Origin: Chryseobacterium aurantiacum
Lineage (GTDB): Bacteria > Bacteroidota > Bacteroidia > Flavobacteriales > Weeksellaceae
Length of the DNA stretch: 64,000 bases
Direction: 5' to 3'
NCBI RefSeq assembly: GCF_003020585.1
Contig: NZ_PXUE01000002.1
Coordinates: forward strand, 372,001-436,000
Below are positions 18,172 through 28,206 of this stretch, piece after piece (positions within the stretch are counted from its first letter, which is position 1; each line of letters opens with the position of its first letter). The notes under the pieces were generated by a model that was not told where the DNA came from, ran no database searches, and saw nothing but the letters and a program-made list of their open reading frames with translations. Both the position numbers and the translations under genes were made by a program.

Positions 18172-19089
18172 TTAGTTAAATGACTGTCTGTAATTTAACG
18201 GTGTTTTTTCTGTTTTCCTTTTAAATAGCTTATTAAAGGATTGCGGATGTTCAAATCCTAATGCATAAGCTACTTCGGATACAGAGAAGTTTGTTGTTGT
18301 AAGATACTCCTTGGCTTTTTCAATCAATTTTTCATGAATATGCTGCTGGGCATTCTGTCCGGTAAGGTTTCTCAGCATATCACTCAGATAATGGGGTGAA
18401 AGGTGCAGTTCTGAGGCCAGAAAGTCAACTGTAGGAAGTCCGTGAGTTAAAGTTTTCTGTTCATTAAAGTACCCTTCAAGTATTGTTTCCATTTTAGTCA
18501 GAAAATCACTATTTACAGCTTTTCTTGTAATAAACTGTCTTTTATAGAAACGGTTACTGTAATTAAGAAGAACCTCAATATAAGACACTATTACATCCTG
18601 ACTTACTTCATCAATCGCAGTGTTCAGTTCATTTTTGATGCTGTCCAGAAGTCCGGTTATTATACTTTTTTCGTGGTCAGACAAATGCAGAGCTTCATTC
18701 GTATCATAGGAAAAGAATCCTAAATTTTTAATCGTCTTTCCCAAAGGATAGTTTCTGATAAAATCCGGATGTACCACAAGTGTATATCCACAATATTCTG
18801 CATTTTCTTCCGGAGAGAGAATCTGCCCCGGTGCCGTGAACATCATTCCTCCTTCATTAAAGTCATAATATCCCTGTCCATAGCCCATTTTCTTTCCGTT
18901 CATGGAAAATTTGTAGGAAATCTTATAAAAATTCAATAAAAAACTTTTACCCATCAAGTCATTATTGATGCTCATCCTTTCATTATCCATAAGACTTACC
19001 AATGGATGAAGCGGACCCGGAAGCTGCAACAAATTGTGCAATTCCGATATGGATGAAATTTTCATAGGACTATTTTCTTTCTTTTCCAT
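18172..19089 (-). CDS. AraC-family transcriptional regulator next to an SDR gene
   Basis: A 305-aa regulator. The N-terminal domain carries MMFTAPGQILSPEENAEYCGYTLVVHPDFI, a cupin pattern of a common Bacteroidota AraC subgroup. The C-terminal DNA-binding part has VDFLASELHLSPHYLSDMLRNLTG and VSEVAYALGFEHPQSFNKLFKRKTEKTP. The start could be this ATG or the methionine nine codons in (19065). It lies 78 bases downstream of the SDR gene on the same strand. Tandem 21-bp repeats upstream of the SDR are its likely site. Confidence 0.9.
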   Translation of the reverse strand: MEKKENSPMKISSISELHNLLQLPGPLHPLVSLMDNERMSINNDLMGKSFLLNFYKISYKFSMNGKKMGYGQGYYDFNEGGMMFTAPGQILSPEENAEYCGYTLVVHPDFIRNYPLGKTIKNLGFFSYDTNEALHLSDHEKSIITGLLDSIKNELNTAIDEVSQDVIVSYIEVLLNYSNRFYKRQFITRKAVNSDFLTKMETILEGYFNEQKTLTHGLPTVDFLASELHLSPHYLSDMLRNLTGQNAQQHIHEKLIEKAKEYLTTTNFSVSEVAYALGFEHPQSFNKLFKRKTEKTPLNYRQSFN

Positions 19090-19167
19090 GTTGTAAAGGT
19101 ATAAACTTTTCGATTAAAAAAAATATGTAAAAACCACATAATCAACACCGTATATTTACGAAAATTG

Positions 19168-19965
19168 TTAAATAAACTGTTTTCCCAACTGATCTCTGAA
19201 AGCTTCATCTCCCAGTTCCAGCCTTTGGGCATAAAGAAGCTTTGCATCCTCACCCGCTACATACCTTAGTTGTTTTTTGCCATCTGTAGCAGCCTCATAT
19301 ACCACCTCTGCAATCTGTTCCGGTGTGGAAGCAGCCTCCATCATACCTTCCATACTTGAAAATAAAGAATTAATCATTTCTTCATAAGCAGGGCTGGTTG
19401 CAGAATCCAGAGAACGGCTTACAAAATCGGTTTTGATACCTCCTGGAGAAACAGTTTTGATCTCTATTCCGAACCTATTAAGTTCAAAAGCCATGCTTTC
19501 ACTCCATCCTTCCAATGCCCATTTTGTAGCATGATAAGTTGATCCCAACGGAAAAGCAATTAAGCCACCTATTGAAGTTGTAGAGATAAAAGTTCCGTTT
19601 TCCCTTTCTCTGAAATAAGGAATAAATGCCTGTGTAACACGAATAACACCTAATAAATTCGTGTTCAGTTGTTTTACGATCTGATCATCACTAAGTGCTT
19701 CCAAAGGCCCGATAAGCCCGTATCCAGCATTATTGAAGACTACGTCTACATCTCCTAATTCAAGAGATTTTTTAATGGTTGATTGAATTTGTGCAGGGTT
19801 GGTCACATCCAAAGGAAGCAAGGTCACATTTTCCAGGGAAGCTAATTCTGTATCTGCTTCCGGATTTCTCATCGTAGCAATGACGTTCCATCCTTTGTTT
19901 TGAAATAATTTGGCAGCTGCTTTTCCTAATCCTGTAGAAGCACCTGTTATAAAAATTGTTTTCAT
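19168..19965 (-). CDS. Short-chain dehydrogenase/reductase
   Basis: A 265-aa NAD(P)-dependent oxidoreductase of the classical SDR type. The Rossmann turn is TGASTGLG, followed by NNAGYG, ISTTSIGG with the catalytic serine, YHATK (Tyr and Lys), and SPGGIKTDF. I choose the ATG at 19965 (MKTIFITG); the upstream TTG extension is not supported. The product probably reduces a carbonyl or oxidises an alcohol; the substrate is unknown. The AraC gene directly downstream and the repeats at 20022-20054 indicate regulation. Confidence 0.9.
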   Translation of the reverse strand: MKTIFITGASTGLGKAAAKLFQNKGWNVIATMRNPEADTELASLENVTLLPLDVTNPAQIQSTIKKSLELGDVDVVFNNAGYGLIGPLEALSDDQIVKQLNTNLLGVIRVTQAFIPYFRERENGTFISTTSIGGLIAFPLGSTYHATKWALEGWSESMAFELNRFGIEIKTVSPGGIKTDFVSRSLDSATSPAYEEMINSLFSSMEGMMEAASTPEQIAEVVYEAATDGKKQLRYVAGEDAKLLYAQRLELGDEAFRDQLGKQFI

Positions 19966-20021
19966 TTTTTCTTGTTTAAAATTACAGGACAAAGTTCAGG
20001 AACCTAAGAACGACAAAAGTT

Positions 20022-20054
20022 GCCAAAACGGATAAACATGTAGCCAAAATGGAT
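20022..20054. promoter_or_regulatory. AraC-type tandem half-sites, 21-bp period
   Basis: GCCAAAACGGAT (20022-20033) and GCCAAAATGGAT (20043-20054) match at 11 of 12 bases and start exactly 21 bp apart. They lie 57-89 bases upstream of the SDR start, and an AraC gene follows the SDR. Confidence 0.6.
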
Positions 20055-20084
20055 GGATCCAAAATAAAAAGTATGGAATCAAAA

Positions 20085-20119
20085 AAATCCTTTAGTTGCT
20101 CATTCAAACTAAAGGATTT
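20085..20119 (-). terminator. Catalase gene terminator
   Basis: AAATCCTTTAGTT (20085-20097) and its perfect complement (20107-20119) form a 13-bp stem. On the minus strand it is followed by seven T, so it ends the catalase transcript. Confidence 0.8.
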
Positions 20120-20180
20120 CACTCCGAAAATACATAAGGTTGTTTCCGAAGCTAAAAATCAATATTTAATAAACGTTTCT

Positions 20181-21677
20181 TTACATCGTATCTGCATTCA
20201 TCTTCTTCATATCATACCCCTCATAATCAAAAATTTCTGACATAGATAATCCAAGTTCTTTGCTAACCCCTTCTCCATAAGCAGGATCAGCCCGATAACA
20301 GTTTCTGATATGACGAATTTGTATAAACTTTTGTGCACCTCCCACTGCCTCTGCCGTATTTTTAAATAAAATATTTTTTTGCTGATCAGACATCAGCCTG
20401 AAAAGATTTCCCGGTTGAGAAAAATAATCCGCATCTTCTCGATGATCCCAATGTCCAGCAGCGCCATCAATGGGTAAAAAAGGGTCGTTAAAATCATTTT
20501 GCTCCTGCCACTGATTAAAGCTATTAGGCTCGTACCCTACTGTACTTCCAAAATTCCCGTCTGTTCTCATGGCACCATCCCTATGATAAGAGTGGTATGG
20601 ACATTTAGGTGCATTAACGGGAATCTGGTGGTGGTTAACCCCTAATCGGTACCGCTGTGTATCTCCATAAGAAAATAAACGCCCCTGAAGCATTTTATCC
20701 GGCGAAAAGCTTATTCCCGGCACTATAGAAGCAGGATTAAAAGCGGCTTGCTCAACTTCAGCAAAATAATTGGATGGATTTCTATTCAATACAAGTTCTC
20801 CTACAGGAATAAGAGGATAATCCCCATGAGGCCAAACTTTTGTTAAGTCAAACGGATTAATGTGATAGCTACTGGCATCTTTTTCCTCCATGATCTGAAC
20901 ATACATTGTCCACTTAGGAAAATGAACAGCCTCAATACTCTCATACAAGTCTTTCTGATGGCTTTCCCGATCACTGCCAATGATTGCTTTTGCCTCTTCA
21001 TTGCTCATATTTTGGATCCCCTGCTGTGTTTTAAAATGAAACTTGACCCAGACCCGGTTATTTTTATCATCAATAAAACTAAAAGTATGACTGCCAAAAC
21101 CATCCATATGCCTGTAAGATCTGGGTATGCCGCGGTCACTCATGGTTATGGTAACCTGATGAAGAGATTCCGGCAATAAAGTCCAGAAATCCCAGTTATT
21201 ATCAGCACTTCTGAGATTGGTTCTGGGATCTCTTTTCACAGCATGATTTAAGTCCGGAAACTTTAATGGATCACGAAGAAAGAAAACAGGTGTATTATTC
21301 CCTACAAGATCCCAGTTTCCTTCTTCTGTATAGAATTTTATGGCAAAACCACGGATATCTCTTTCTGCATCAGCAGCCCCACGCTCACCAGCTACAGTAG
21401 AAAAGCGAACAAATAAAGGAGTTTCCTTTCCAATAAAAGAAAAGATCTTTGCTTTTGTATAGCGGGTAATATCATGGGTTACCCTGAAAACCCCATACGC
21501 ACCTGATCCTTTGGCATGCATTCTTCGTTCCGGAATTACTTCACGGTCAAAATGAGCCATTTTTTCTAAAAACCACACGTCTTGTAATAAAGCGGGACCA
21601 CGGCGTCCGGCAGTTTGAATATTCTGATTGTCTGGCACAGGTGCTCCGGTTCGGTTCGTTAATTTATTTTCGTTCAT
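20181..21677 (-). CDS. katA: Monofunctional haem catalase
   Basis: A 498-aa enzyme that dismutates hydrogen peroxide. The distal histidine is in [16 protein letters not shown] (H54), the asparagine region in [20 protein letters not shown], and the haem-ligand tyrosine in [14 protein letters not shown] (about residue 337). Length matches the small-subunit (clade 3) catalases without the C-terminal flavodoxin-like domain. I use ATG 21677; the TTG start seven codons upstream is unlikely. A -7-like element TAATTTTG (reverse complement of 21696-21703) lies upstream. The gene has its own terminator, and no OxyR-type gene lies next to it. Confidence 0.95.
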   Translation of the reverse strand: MNENKLTNRTGAPVPDNQNIQTAGRRGPALLQDVWFLEKMAHFDREVIPERRMHAKGSGAYGVFRVTHDITRYTKAKIFSFIGKETPLFVRFSTVAGERGAADAERDIRGFAIKFYTEEGNWDLVGNNTPVFFLRDPLKFPDLNHAVKRDPRTNLRSADNNWDFWTLLPESLHQVTITMSDRGIPRSYRHMDGFGSHTFSFIDDKNNRVWVKFHFKTQQGIQNMSNEEAKAIIGSDRESHQKDLYESIEAVHFPKWTMYVQIMEEKDASSYHINPFDLTKVWPHGDYPLIPVGELVLNRNPSNYFAEVEQAAFNPASIVPGISFSPDKMLQGRLFSYGDTQRYRLGVNHHQIPVNAPKCPYHSYHRDGAMRTDGNFGSTVGYEPNSFNQWQEQNDFNDPFLPIDGAAGHWDHREDADYFSQPGNLFRLMSDQQKNILFKNTAEAVGGAQKFIQIRHIRNCYRADPAYGEGVSKELGLSMSEIFDYEGYDMKKMNADTM

Positions 21678-21851
21678 ATTGTATAATTTATTATTCAAAA
21701 TTATCGGATTAATACCAGGGCAGAATCATCCAGTTTATACAAAAAAAAGCGGTCCAAAAATAGATTAGCCTGATGTATTGACTAAAATAGCCACAGCATC
21801 GGAAGTATTTCCATTCATTTGTTTTTTGTAAGTTTGCCTTTATCAATTTTT

Positions 21852-24800
21852 ATGGCAGAATATATCCTTGAAAACACCAATCTCAGTACACTTTCCGTAT
21901 ATGATCTTTTGAAACATACCACAGAAAGTGCCTTTGTTGGCATGAAGAATTTTCGTGAGATCTATCCTTTGACCATAGAAAATAATATTGGGACATTTAC
22001 AAAGAATACCTCTCTGGAGGACTTCCCTATAGTCACTATAAGCCGCATAGGCAGTTCATTGCTGTGTTCATGTACCTGTAACCATTCCAAAGATCAGCTC
22101 TGTTTACATCAGGCAGAAATTATCCATTGTATTCTGGAGGAAAAAAACTACAGGATCTTCTTTGATGATACTCTTCGAAGAAAAACACTGATTCCAAAAG
22201 CAAAAGGATATGGTCTGGAAAATGAACCGGATCTTGATCTTTATTTCCAGTTGAAATACATAGATGGGAAACTTGAAATACAGCCTAAAATTAAGGAAAT
22301 GCTTCCCATGGATGAACTCCTTTTCAAAAAAGAGCTTCTTCCTCAGCAACCCTCCAAATTAGATGAACTGGCGCTTTTTGAAACCGGTAAAAAACAGATA
22401 TTGGTGATAGGAAAACACCGGTACTACAATCACCTCGTCTTTTCGTTAATGGAAGCCGAAATAACCCAGACAGGAAAAATTAAAAATCCTGTAAGTTCTG
22501 TAGATGCCATGCAACTGATATGGAAAGCAGAAAAACCGTTGGAGATTAAATTCTATACAGCCATTGCTTCTTTTCATAACAACTACAATGAGGAATATAA
22601 TTCCGCCGAATTGGAAGCTTTAAAACTGATTGTACAAAATCCGTTGGGTCTTGATGTGTATTATCATGACAGGGATATTGCTGAAACCGTCTCCTCAAAG
22701 TCGCTTACAACCATTAAACTTAATACTTTAGATGCAGAGGTACAACTATCTGTATTTAAGAAAGATCCATTTTACGAAATTACAGGAGAATTATTATTTA
22801 ATGATATTTCTGTACCTTTCAAAAATGTTATCATCAGAAACGAGTATTTTGTTTATAACAACAACATTTTCAGTCTTGTAGATCATCCGGACATCCTCAG
22901 AATCATCAAGTTTTTTAAGACAAACAATGAAATTTTACTGGTGCATTCTTCCAAATATAAAGCTTTCATGCAGAATATTTTATCCAATATAGAAGAACGT
23001 ATCAATATCAATTATAGCTATATACAGCCCGCAACGAAAGTACAACTTAAAGACAAGAATTATCAGACTGAAAGAGTGGTTTATCTCCGTCAACAGGAAA
23101 ATTATATTGGAATAACACCTGTAATGAAGTATGGCCAGGTTGAAGTTCCTGTCTATTCCAGAAAGCAGATTTTCGATACCGACCAAAACGGAAACATCTT
23201 TAAAATAGACAGAAGTGAGGCAGCCGAGGCGCGCTTTACTTCTTTAATTATGCAACAGCATCCTGATTTTGAGGAGCAGATGGACGGCTATGATTATTTT
23301 TATCTCCACAGAGATAAATTTCTGGACGATAACTGGTTTCTTGAAGCTTTTGAAACATGGAGAAATGAGGGAATCATCATACTGGGCTTCAACGAATTAA
23401 AAAACAATAAGTTAAACCCACATCGCGCAAAAATAAACATACAGATTACAAGCGGATTAGACTGGTTTAACGCGAAGCTAAAAGTTGGATTTGGACCAAA
23501 AGAAGCTACTCTAAAACAGCTTCACAGAACCCTTCGTAATAAAAGTAAATTTGTTCAGCTGGATGATGGAACCCTGGGAATTCTCCCTGAGGAATGGATG
23601 GACAAGATTGCTGCTTATTTTCAGGCAGGAGAAATTGATGAAGAATTATTAAAAATTCCAAAAATCAACTTTACAGAAGTTTCTTCACTTTTTGAAAAAG
23701 AGGTACTGAGTACAGAGACATGGGATGAAATTACCTCCTATTCTTCTCAGTTTTCAGCGCTTAAAGATATCCCCAAAATAGATATTCCTGCTGGATTAAA
23801 TGCAGAACTAAGGGATTATCAGCATGACGGATTAAATTGGCTTAATTTCCTGGACGGATTTAATTTCGGAGGATGCCTTGCCGATGATATGGGACTGGGA
23901 AAAACTCTTCAGATTATTGCATTCATCTTATCTCAGAGAGAAAAACGCGGGCACACCACCAATCTTGTTGTTGTCCCTACTTCACTGCTTTTCAACTGGC
24001 AGGATGAGATCAGTAAGTTTGCACCATCTATAAAAACTTTAATTCATTATGGTCCCGACAGAAAGAAATCCACAGCGCATTTTCCAGATTATGAAATCAT
24101 TCTCACCTCCTACGGTATGTTGCTTTCGGATATCCGATTTTTGAAGACTTTTACCTTTAACTACACTTTCCTTGATGAGTCTCAGACCATTAAAAATCCT
24201 AATTCAGAAAGGTACAAGGCAGCGCGCCTACTCCAATCCAGAAATAGGATTGTACTAACGGGTACCCCTGTTGAAAACAGCACTTTTGATCTTTACAGCC
24301 AGCTTTCATTTGCCTGTCCCGGATTATTGGGAAGCAAACAGTATTTTAAGGATATTTATGCCATTCCTATTGATAAGTTTGAGTACAGTAAACGGGCCTT
24401 GGAGCTTCAGCAAAAGATCAAGCCATTTATTCTCCGAAGAACCAAAAAACAAGTAGCAAAAGAACTTCCGGAAAAAACAGAAACAGTTATCTACTGTGAA
24501 ATGAATGCCGAACAGCGTAGGATTTATGATGCCTATGAAAAGGAGCTTCGTGAGTTTATAGCAGCAAATGATGACGATGATCTTAATAAAAACAGCATGC
24601 ATGTGCTCACAGGCCTTACAAGGCTTAGACAGATCTGTAATTCCCCAATACTTATTAAAGAGGGCTATTCCGGTGAACATGCCGTTAAAATTGAGATTCT
24701 CATGGAACAAATCCTTGGAAAGTCGAAAGATCATAAAATCCTTGTATTCTCACAATTTGTAGGAATGCTGGACCTGCTAAAACCTGAACTGGAACGCCAT

Positions 24801-25190
24801 AGGATTCCTTTTGAATATCTTACCGGCCAAACCAAAGACAGGGGCAAAAAGGTAGCTAATTTTCAGGAAAATGAAGATATCAGGGTGTTTTTAATAAGTC
24901 TAAAAGCCGGTGGTGTTGGGCTTAACCTTACCCAAGCTGACTATATTTACCTAATAGACCCGTGGTGGAATCCTGCTACAGAAAATCAGGCTATTGACCG
25001 AAGCTATCGTATAGGACAGACCAAGAATGTGATTGCTGTTCGAATGATATGCTCAAATACGGTGGAAGAAAAGATTCTTACGCTGCAGAAAAAGAAAACG
25101 ATATTGGCTCAGAACCTACTCAAAACAGATGGAAAAAAGCTTCAAGGCTTATCTAAGCAGGATCTTCTTGATATTTTGGAATCTGATTAA
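21852..25190 (+). CDS. SNF2-family helicase with SWIM zinc finger
   Basis: A 1112-aa ATP-dependent DNA translocase. Near the N terminus is a SWIM zinc finger, CSCTCNHSKDQLCLHQAEI (CxC...CxH). The helicase begins with LRDYQHDGLNWLNFL, then Walker A DDMGLGKTLQII, motif II LDESQTIKNP (DESQ in place of DEAQ), TGTPVEN, and the C-terminal domain with VGLNLTQADYIYLIDPWWNPATENQAIDRSYRIGQ. The domain order SWIM-SNF2 is common in Bacteroidota. Role is probably DNA repair or chromosome remodelling. I use the ATG at 21852; TAAGTTTG (21829-21836) fits a -7 element. Confidence 0.9.
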   Translation: MAEYILENTNLSTLSVYDLLKHTTESAFVGMKNFREIYPLTIENNIGTFTKNTSLEDFPIVTISRIGSSLLCSCTCNHSKDQLCLHQAEIIHCILEEKNYRIFFDDTLRRKTLIPKAKGYGLENEPDLDLYFQLKYIDGKLEIQPKIKEMLPMDELLFKKELLPQQPSKLDELALFETGKKQILVIGKHRYYNHLVFSLMEAEITQTGKIKNPVSSVDAMQLIWKAEKPLEIKFYTAIASFHNNYNEEYNSAELEALKLIVQNPLGLDVYYHDRDIAETVSSKSLTTIKLNTLDAEVQLSVFKKDPFYEITGELLFNDISVPFKNVIIRNEYFVYNNNIFSLVDHPDILRIIKFFKTNNEILLVHSSKYKAFMQNILSNIEERININYSYIQPATKVQLKDKNYQTERVVYLRQQENYIGITPVMKYGQVEVPVYSRKQIFDTDQNGNIFKIDRSEAAEARFTSLIMQQHPDFEEQMDGYDYFYLHRDKFLDDNWFLEAFETWRNEGIIILGFNELKNNKLNPHRAKINIQITSGLDWFNAKLKVGFGPKEATLKQLHRTLRNKSKFVQLDDGTLGILPEEWMDKIAAYFQAGEIDEELLKIPKINFTEVSSLFEKEVLSTETWDEITSYSSQFSALKDIPKIDIPAGLNAELRDYQHDGLNWLNFLDGFNFGGCLADDMGLGKTLQIIAFILSQREKRGHTTNLVVVPTSLLFNWQDEISKFAPSIKTLIHYGPDRKKSTAHFPDYEIILTSYGMLLSDIRFLKTFTFNYTFLDESQTIKNPNSERYKAARLLQSRNRIVLTGTPVENSTFDLYSQLSFACPGLLGSKQYFKDIYAIPIDKFEYSKRALELQQKIKPFILRRTKKQVAKELPEKTETVIYCEMNAEQRRIYDAYEKELREFIAANDDDDLNKNSMHVLTGLTRLRQICNSPILIKEGYSGEHAVKIEILMEQILGKSKDHKILVFSQFVGMLDLLKPELERHRIPFEYLTGQTKDRGKKVANFQENEDIRVFLISLKAGGVGLNLTQADYIYLIDPWWNPATENQAIDRSYRIGQTKNVIAVRMICSNTVEEKILTLQKKKTILAQNLLKTDGKKLQGLSKQDLLDILESD

Positions 25191-25211
25191 TCATCCCTAT
25201 TATTCAAACAA

Positions 25212-25236
25212 AACCGACAGATGTAATCTGCCGGTT
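25212..25236 (-). terminator. Terminator of the GEVED protein gene
   Basis: AACCGaCAGAT (25212-25222) pairs with ATCTGcCGGTT (25226-25236), one mismatch, followed on the minus strand by TTTTGTTTG. Confidence 0.6.
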
Positions 25237-25283
25237 AAAAAAACAAAAATTGATATGGATATGATTAGATATGATATGTGTGT

Positions 25284-26588
25284 TTACTTTTTGATCACCT
25301 TTTCAGTGATTATATTTTTATTTTTTGTAATGATTTTAAGGAGATAAGTACCTGTAACAAAATTGTTCATGTTCACAATTTCAGAGGTTCCTTCCGAAAG
25401 TTTTTGCCCTGAAATATTGTAGACCTCATACTTTTCCAACCCCTCTTTGATTTTGATCGTTACAGAACCTGTAGTAGGGTTTGGATATATTTTAATACTC
25501 TTTGATGAATCTTTTGAAACCTCTGTAGTTGAAAGATTTTCCGGCTGTACATTGATGGTATAATCCTCTGCCTGCCCAATAAACCAACCTGACGGGCATG
25601 GTAAATTTTCCAAAGTTCCCATCCATGAACTGGATTCATAAGCTTTTACTAGTCTGAAACGAGTTGTTCCCAATAATGCATTGGCTGGAATGGTAATCGT
25701 TTCGGAAGTTACTCCCGATTGATGCCCGGAAACAGGATCTGAATTATCCAAGTACCCCAGATTAAACTTCTCATCTGCATCAAACTGATTGTTATGATTA
25801 AAATCGATGTAGGCATAAGCAGAAACTGTGCCCTGCCCATGAGTTCCTCCTGTAACTGTTATTGGATAACCACTTCCACGGTTTACATTGAAAACGGTTC
25901 CCGTAAAGTCTTCTATTACCGATGAATTTCCATCAATAGGGCTTTCATTTGTGAGTCCTACAAATTCTACCCTGCTTATTTCGCTTACTGTAAGGGTTGT
26001 TACGTTTTCCGAACCGCAGTATGGCGCAGGGAATCCCGGGCTTCCTCCTGAAATATTCACTGTATAATCTTCAGTCTGCCCTGCTCTTAGCCCCTGATCA
26101 CAAGCTGAATTGATTGAATTCTGAGCATTAGGATCAGAATAAGCTGATACATTTGTATTTTTAAGAATTCTCATTCTTTTGCTCCCACCGGATACATTGG
26201 ATGGAATAGTGATTGAACTATCAATCGTAAAAGCATTTGCCGGATTAGCAGCAGCCAGCCTCCCTATAAAAAAGCTTTCTCCAGCATCATCAAAGTTTCC
26301 GTTCTGATTAAAGTCAATGTATACCACTACATCACTTGGAAACGTACTGGACGGCCCTTTTACAGATATAGGATATGAATTTCCTGCTACCAGGTCTGTG
26401 GAAATTGAAGTGAAATCCTCATATTCCGGAGTTGTGGACGAATTCGTAGTTGATGCATTGTTAATGTTTCCAAAGGTCACATTGCTTATCATGTTGCTGC
26501 TGGCACCATATTGAAATGCAGGAGTGCAATATTGCGCATCCATTAGTCCGCATAAAATGACAGCAGAAAGAGTAGTTAATTTTCTCAT
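25284..26588 (-). CDS. Secreted GEVED-domain protein with T9SS sorting domain
   Basis: A 434-aa exported protein with a signal peptide (cleavage near GLMDA). Two copies of the GEVED domain are visible: VVYIDFNQNGNFDDAGE...GLRAGQTEDYTVNISGG and AYIDFNHNNQFDADEKF...GWFIGQAEDYTINVQ. The C terminus has a type A T9SS domain: SIKIYPNPTTGSVTIKIK, EKYEVYNISGQKLSEG, FVTGTYLLKIITK and EKVIKK. GEVED domains are common in adhesins and secreted enzymes of Bacteroidota; no catalytic domain is seen here, so an adhesive or structural role is likely. It is a single-gene unit. Confidence 0.85.
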   Translation of the reverse strand: MRKLTTLSAVILCGLMDAQYCTPAFQYGASSNMISNVTFGNINNASTTNSSTTPEYEDFTSISTDLVAGNSYPISVKGPSSTFPSDVVVYIDFNQNGNFDDAGESFFIGRLAAANPANAFTIDSSITIPSNVSGGSKRMRILKNTNVSAYSDPNAQNSINSACDQGLRAGQTEDYTVNISGGSPGFPAPYCGSENVTTLTVSEISRVEFVGLTNESPIDGNSSVIEDFTGTVFNVNRGSGYPITVTGGTHGQGTVSAYAYIDFNHNNQFDADEKFNLGYLDNSDPVSGHQSGVTSETITIPANALLGTTRFRLVKAYESSSWMGTLENLPCPSGWFIGQAEDYTINVQPENLSTTEVSKDSSKSIKIYPNPTTGSVTIKIKEGLEKYEVYNISGQKLSEGTSEIVNMNNFVTGTYLLKIITKNKNIITEKVIKK

Positions 26589-26945
26589 GAAGTTCTTAAT
26601 TTGATTGAGGCAAATTTATATTTATTTAGAATCAATAAAAATAAGAATGTAATGACATTTGTCAGTTTATTAACATTTGCAATAATTTCATTTTTAAACA
26701 ATCAATAAAATCCAAACTAATTATATAATTATCAATTAGTTTGGATTAGTTATGTTTAAATCTTTATCAAAAAAATATTTCGTGGAATAATTAAATGGAA
26801 ATAGTTTCACTGTGTTTTTGCTTATCCAGTACCATTTTTGGAGTATAAATTTCCGAATTTTTAACTTCATCAGCTTTAATCTATTCCCTGTATCCATTCT
26901 ATTGCAATACCCTATTTTTGTTTAGCGGTACTAAAATGCTCTTTT
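26589..26945. other. Intergenic region of 357 bases
   Basis: Between the GEVED gene and the thiolase gene, both minus strand. Apart from the hairpin at 26709-26747 it is A/T-rich with no coding potential. It includes the probable upstream region of the GEVED gene. Confidence 0.5.
26709..26747 (-). terminator. Long A/T-rich hairpin, probable thiolase terminator
   Basis: AATCCAAACTAATT (26709-26722) and its perfect complement (26734-26747) form a 14-bp stem with an 11-base loop. On the minus strand TTTTATTG follows. It is 200 bases beyond the thiolase stop, unusually far. Confidence 0.5.
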
Positions 26946-28121
26946 TTAATTCATATTTTCAATAAGAATCGCTGAAGCTCCCCCACCTCCATTACAGATG
27001 GCTGCAATACCATATCGCCCTCTTTCCTGACGTAAGACGTTTACCAAAGTTACTATAATTCTGGCTCCTGAAGCCCCTATGGGATGTCCCAACGCTACGG
27101 CTCCTCCATAGATATTTACCCTATCTAAGTCATATCCCAGAATTTGCTGATTGGATAAAATTACGGAAGAATAGGCTTCATTAATTTCAAAATAGTCGAT
27201 ATCCGACAAGGTGAGACCAGACTGTTTCAGCACTTTTTGAATGGCAATAGACGGAGAAGTGGTAAACCATTCCGGAGATTGGGCTGCATCTGCATAGGCA
27301 ACAATTCTTGCTAACGGCTTAAATCCATGTTCTTTTATTGCCTCTGAGGACGCTAGCAGTAACGCAGCAGCTCCATCATTCAGGTTACTTGAATTAGCAG
27401 CTGTTAAGGTACCATCGTCTTCAAAAGCGGGCTTCAAAAGTGATATTTTTTCAGGAATGAGTTTGTCTATATCTTCATCTCTATCTATAACCGTTGTCCC
27501 TTTCTTTCCTTCAATTGATATACTAATTAACTCATTACTAAATTTATTACCAGAGGCTGCGTCTTGTGCTTTTTTATAGGAAAGTAGTGCATAATCATCT
27601 AATTGCTGTCTTGTCAGTCCATATTTTTTCACGCCTAATTCTGCAGCACTTCCCATATGAAAATCATTGTAAACATCCCACAAACCATCCTTGATAAGCC
27701 CGTCTATAAGGATTCCGTTTCCTAGTTTCTGTCCTTTACGCAGATAATTGTAATGAGGAACATTGCTCATGCTTTCCATACCACCAGTCATTACAATATT
27801 CTCCAGGCCAAGCTGGATTTGTTGAGCCCCTGCTATCGTGGCTTTCATTCCTGAGGCACAAACCTTATTGATCGTAGTAGCATCCTTATCTTCCGGAATT
27901 TTGGAAAAAATGGCGGCCTGTCTCGCTGGTGACTGTCCCACTCCTGCTCCTAAAACATTTCCCATATAAACGCTGTCTGTATATTCGGGAGATTTCAATA
28001 TGTCCTTGTAGGTATTCTGTATTGCTATAGCTCCCAGTTGAGGAGCTGTAAACCCTGATAAACTCCCCATAAAACCTCCAATGGGAGTTCGCTTTGATGC
28101 AATGATAAATGCGTCTTTCAT
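26946..28121 (-). CDS. Acetyl-CoA C-acyltransferase (thiolase)
   Basis: A 391-aa thiolase. The nucleophilic cysteine is C88 in NKVCASGMKA, the second active-site motif is GGAVALGHPIGASGARI and the third is CNGGGGASAILIE with the proton-donor cysteine. This triad is typical of acetoacetyl-CoA/acyl-CoA thiolases, which join or cleave acyl-CoA in ketone-body or fatty-acid metabolism. No hydratase or dehydrogenase genes are adjacent. Two TetR-type operators lie upstream (28135-28152, 28207-28222), with a -7 element between them (TATATTTG, reverse complement of 28192-28199), so expression is probably repressed by a TetR regulator encoded elsewhere. Confidence 0.9.
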   Translation of the reverse strand: MKDAFIIASKRTPIGGFMGSLSGFTAPQLGAIAIQNTYKDILKSPEYTDSVYMGNVLGAGVGQSPARQAAIFSKIPEDKDATTINKVCASGMKATIAGAQQIQLGLENIVMTGGMESMSNVPHYNYLRKGQKLGNGILIDGLIKDGLWDVYNDFHMGSAAELGVKKYGLTRQQLDDYALLSYKKAQDAASGNKFSNELISISIEGKKGTTVIDRDEDIDKLIPEKISLLKPAFEDDGTLTAANSSNLNDGAAALLLASSEAIKEHGFKPLARIVAYADAAQSPEWFTTSPSIAIQKVLKQSGLTLSDIDYFEINEAYSSVILSNQQILGYDLDRVNIYGGAVALGHPIGASGARIIVTLVNVLRQERGRYGIAAICNGGGGASAILIENMN

Positions 28122-28134
28122 ATTTCACTTATTT

Positions 28135-28152
28135 AAATACCGATCGGTATTT
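28135..28152. promoter_or_regulatory. Perfect 18-bp palindrome, TetR-type operator
   Basis: AAATACCGATCGGTATTT is identical to its reverse complement. The ACCGATCGGT core resembles operators of TetR repressors of fatty-acid/acyl-CoA genes. It lies 14-31 bases upstream of the thiolase ATG, in the leader. Confidence 0.7.
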
Positions 28153-28206
28153 TTTTGGTTAAAAAAAATCTCCTTTGATTGGAGAGAAATACAAATATAA
28201 GCAAAT

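Noticed and set aside
20049..20240. Plus-strand 63-codon frame over the catalase terminator
   Set aside because: It covers a terminator stem and one of the AraC half-sites and overlaps the end of the catalase gene.
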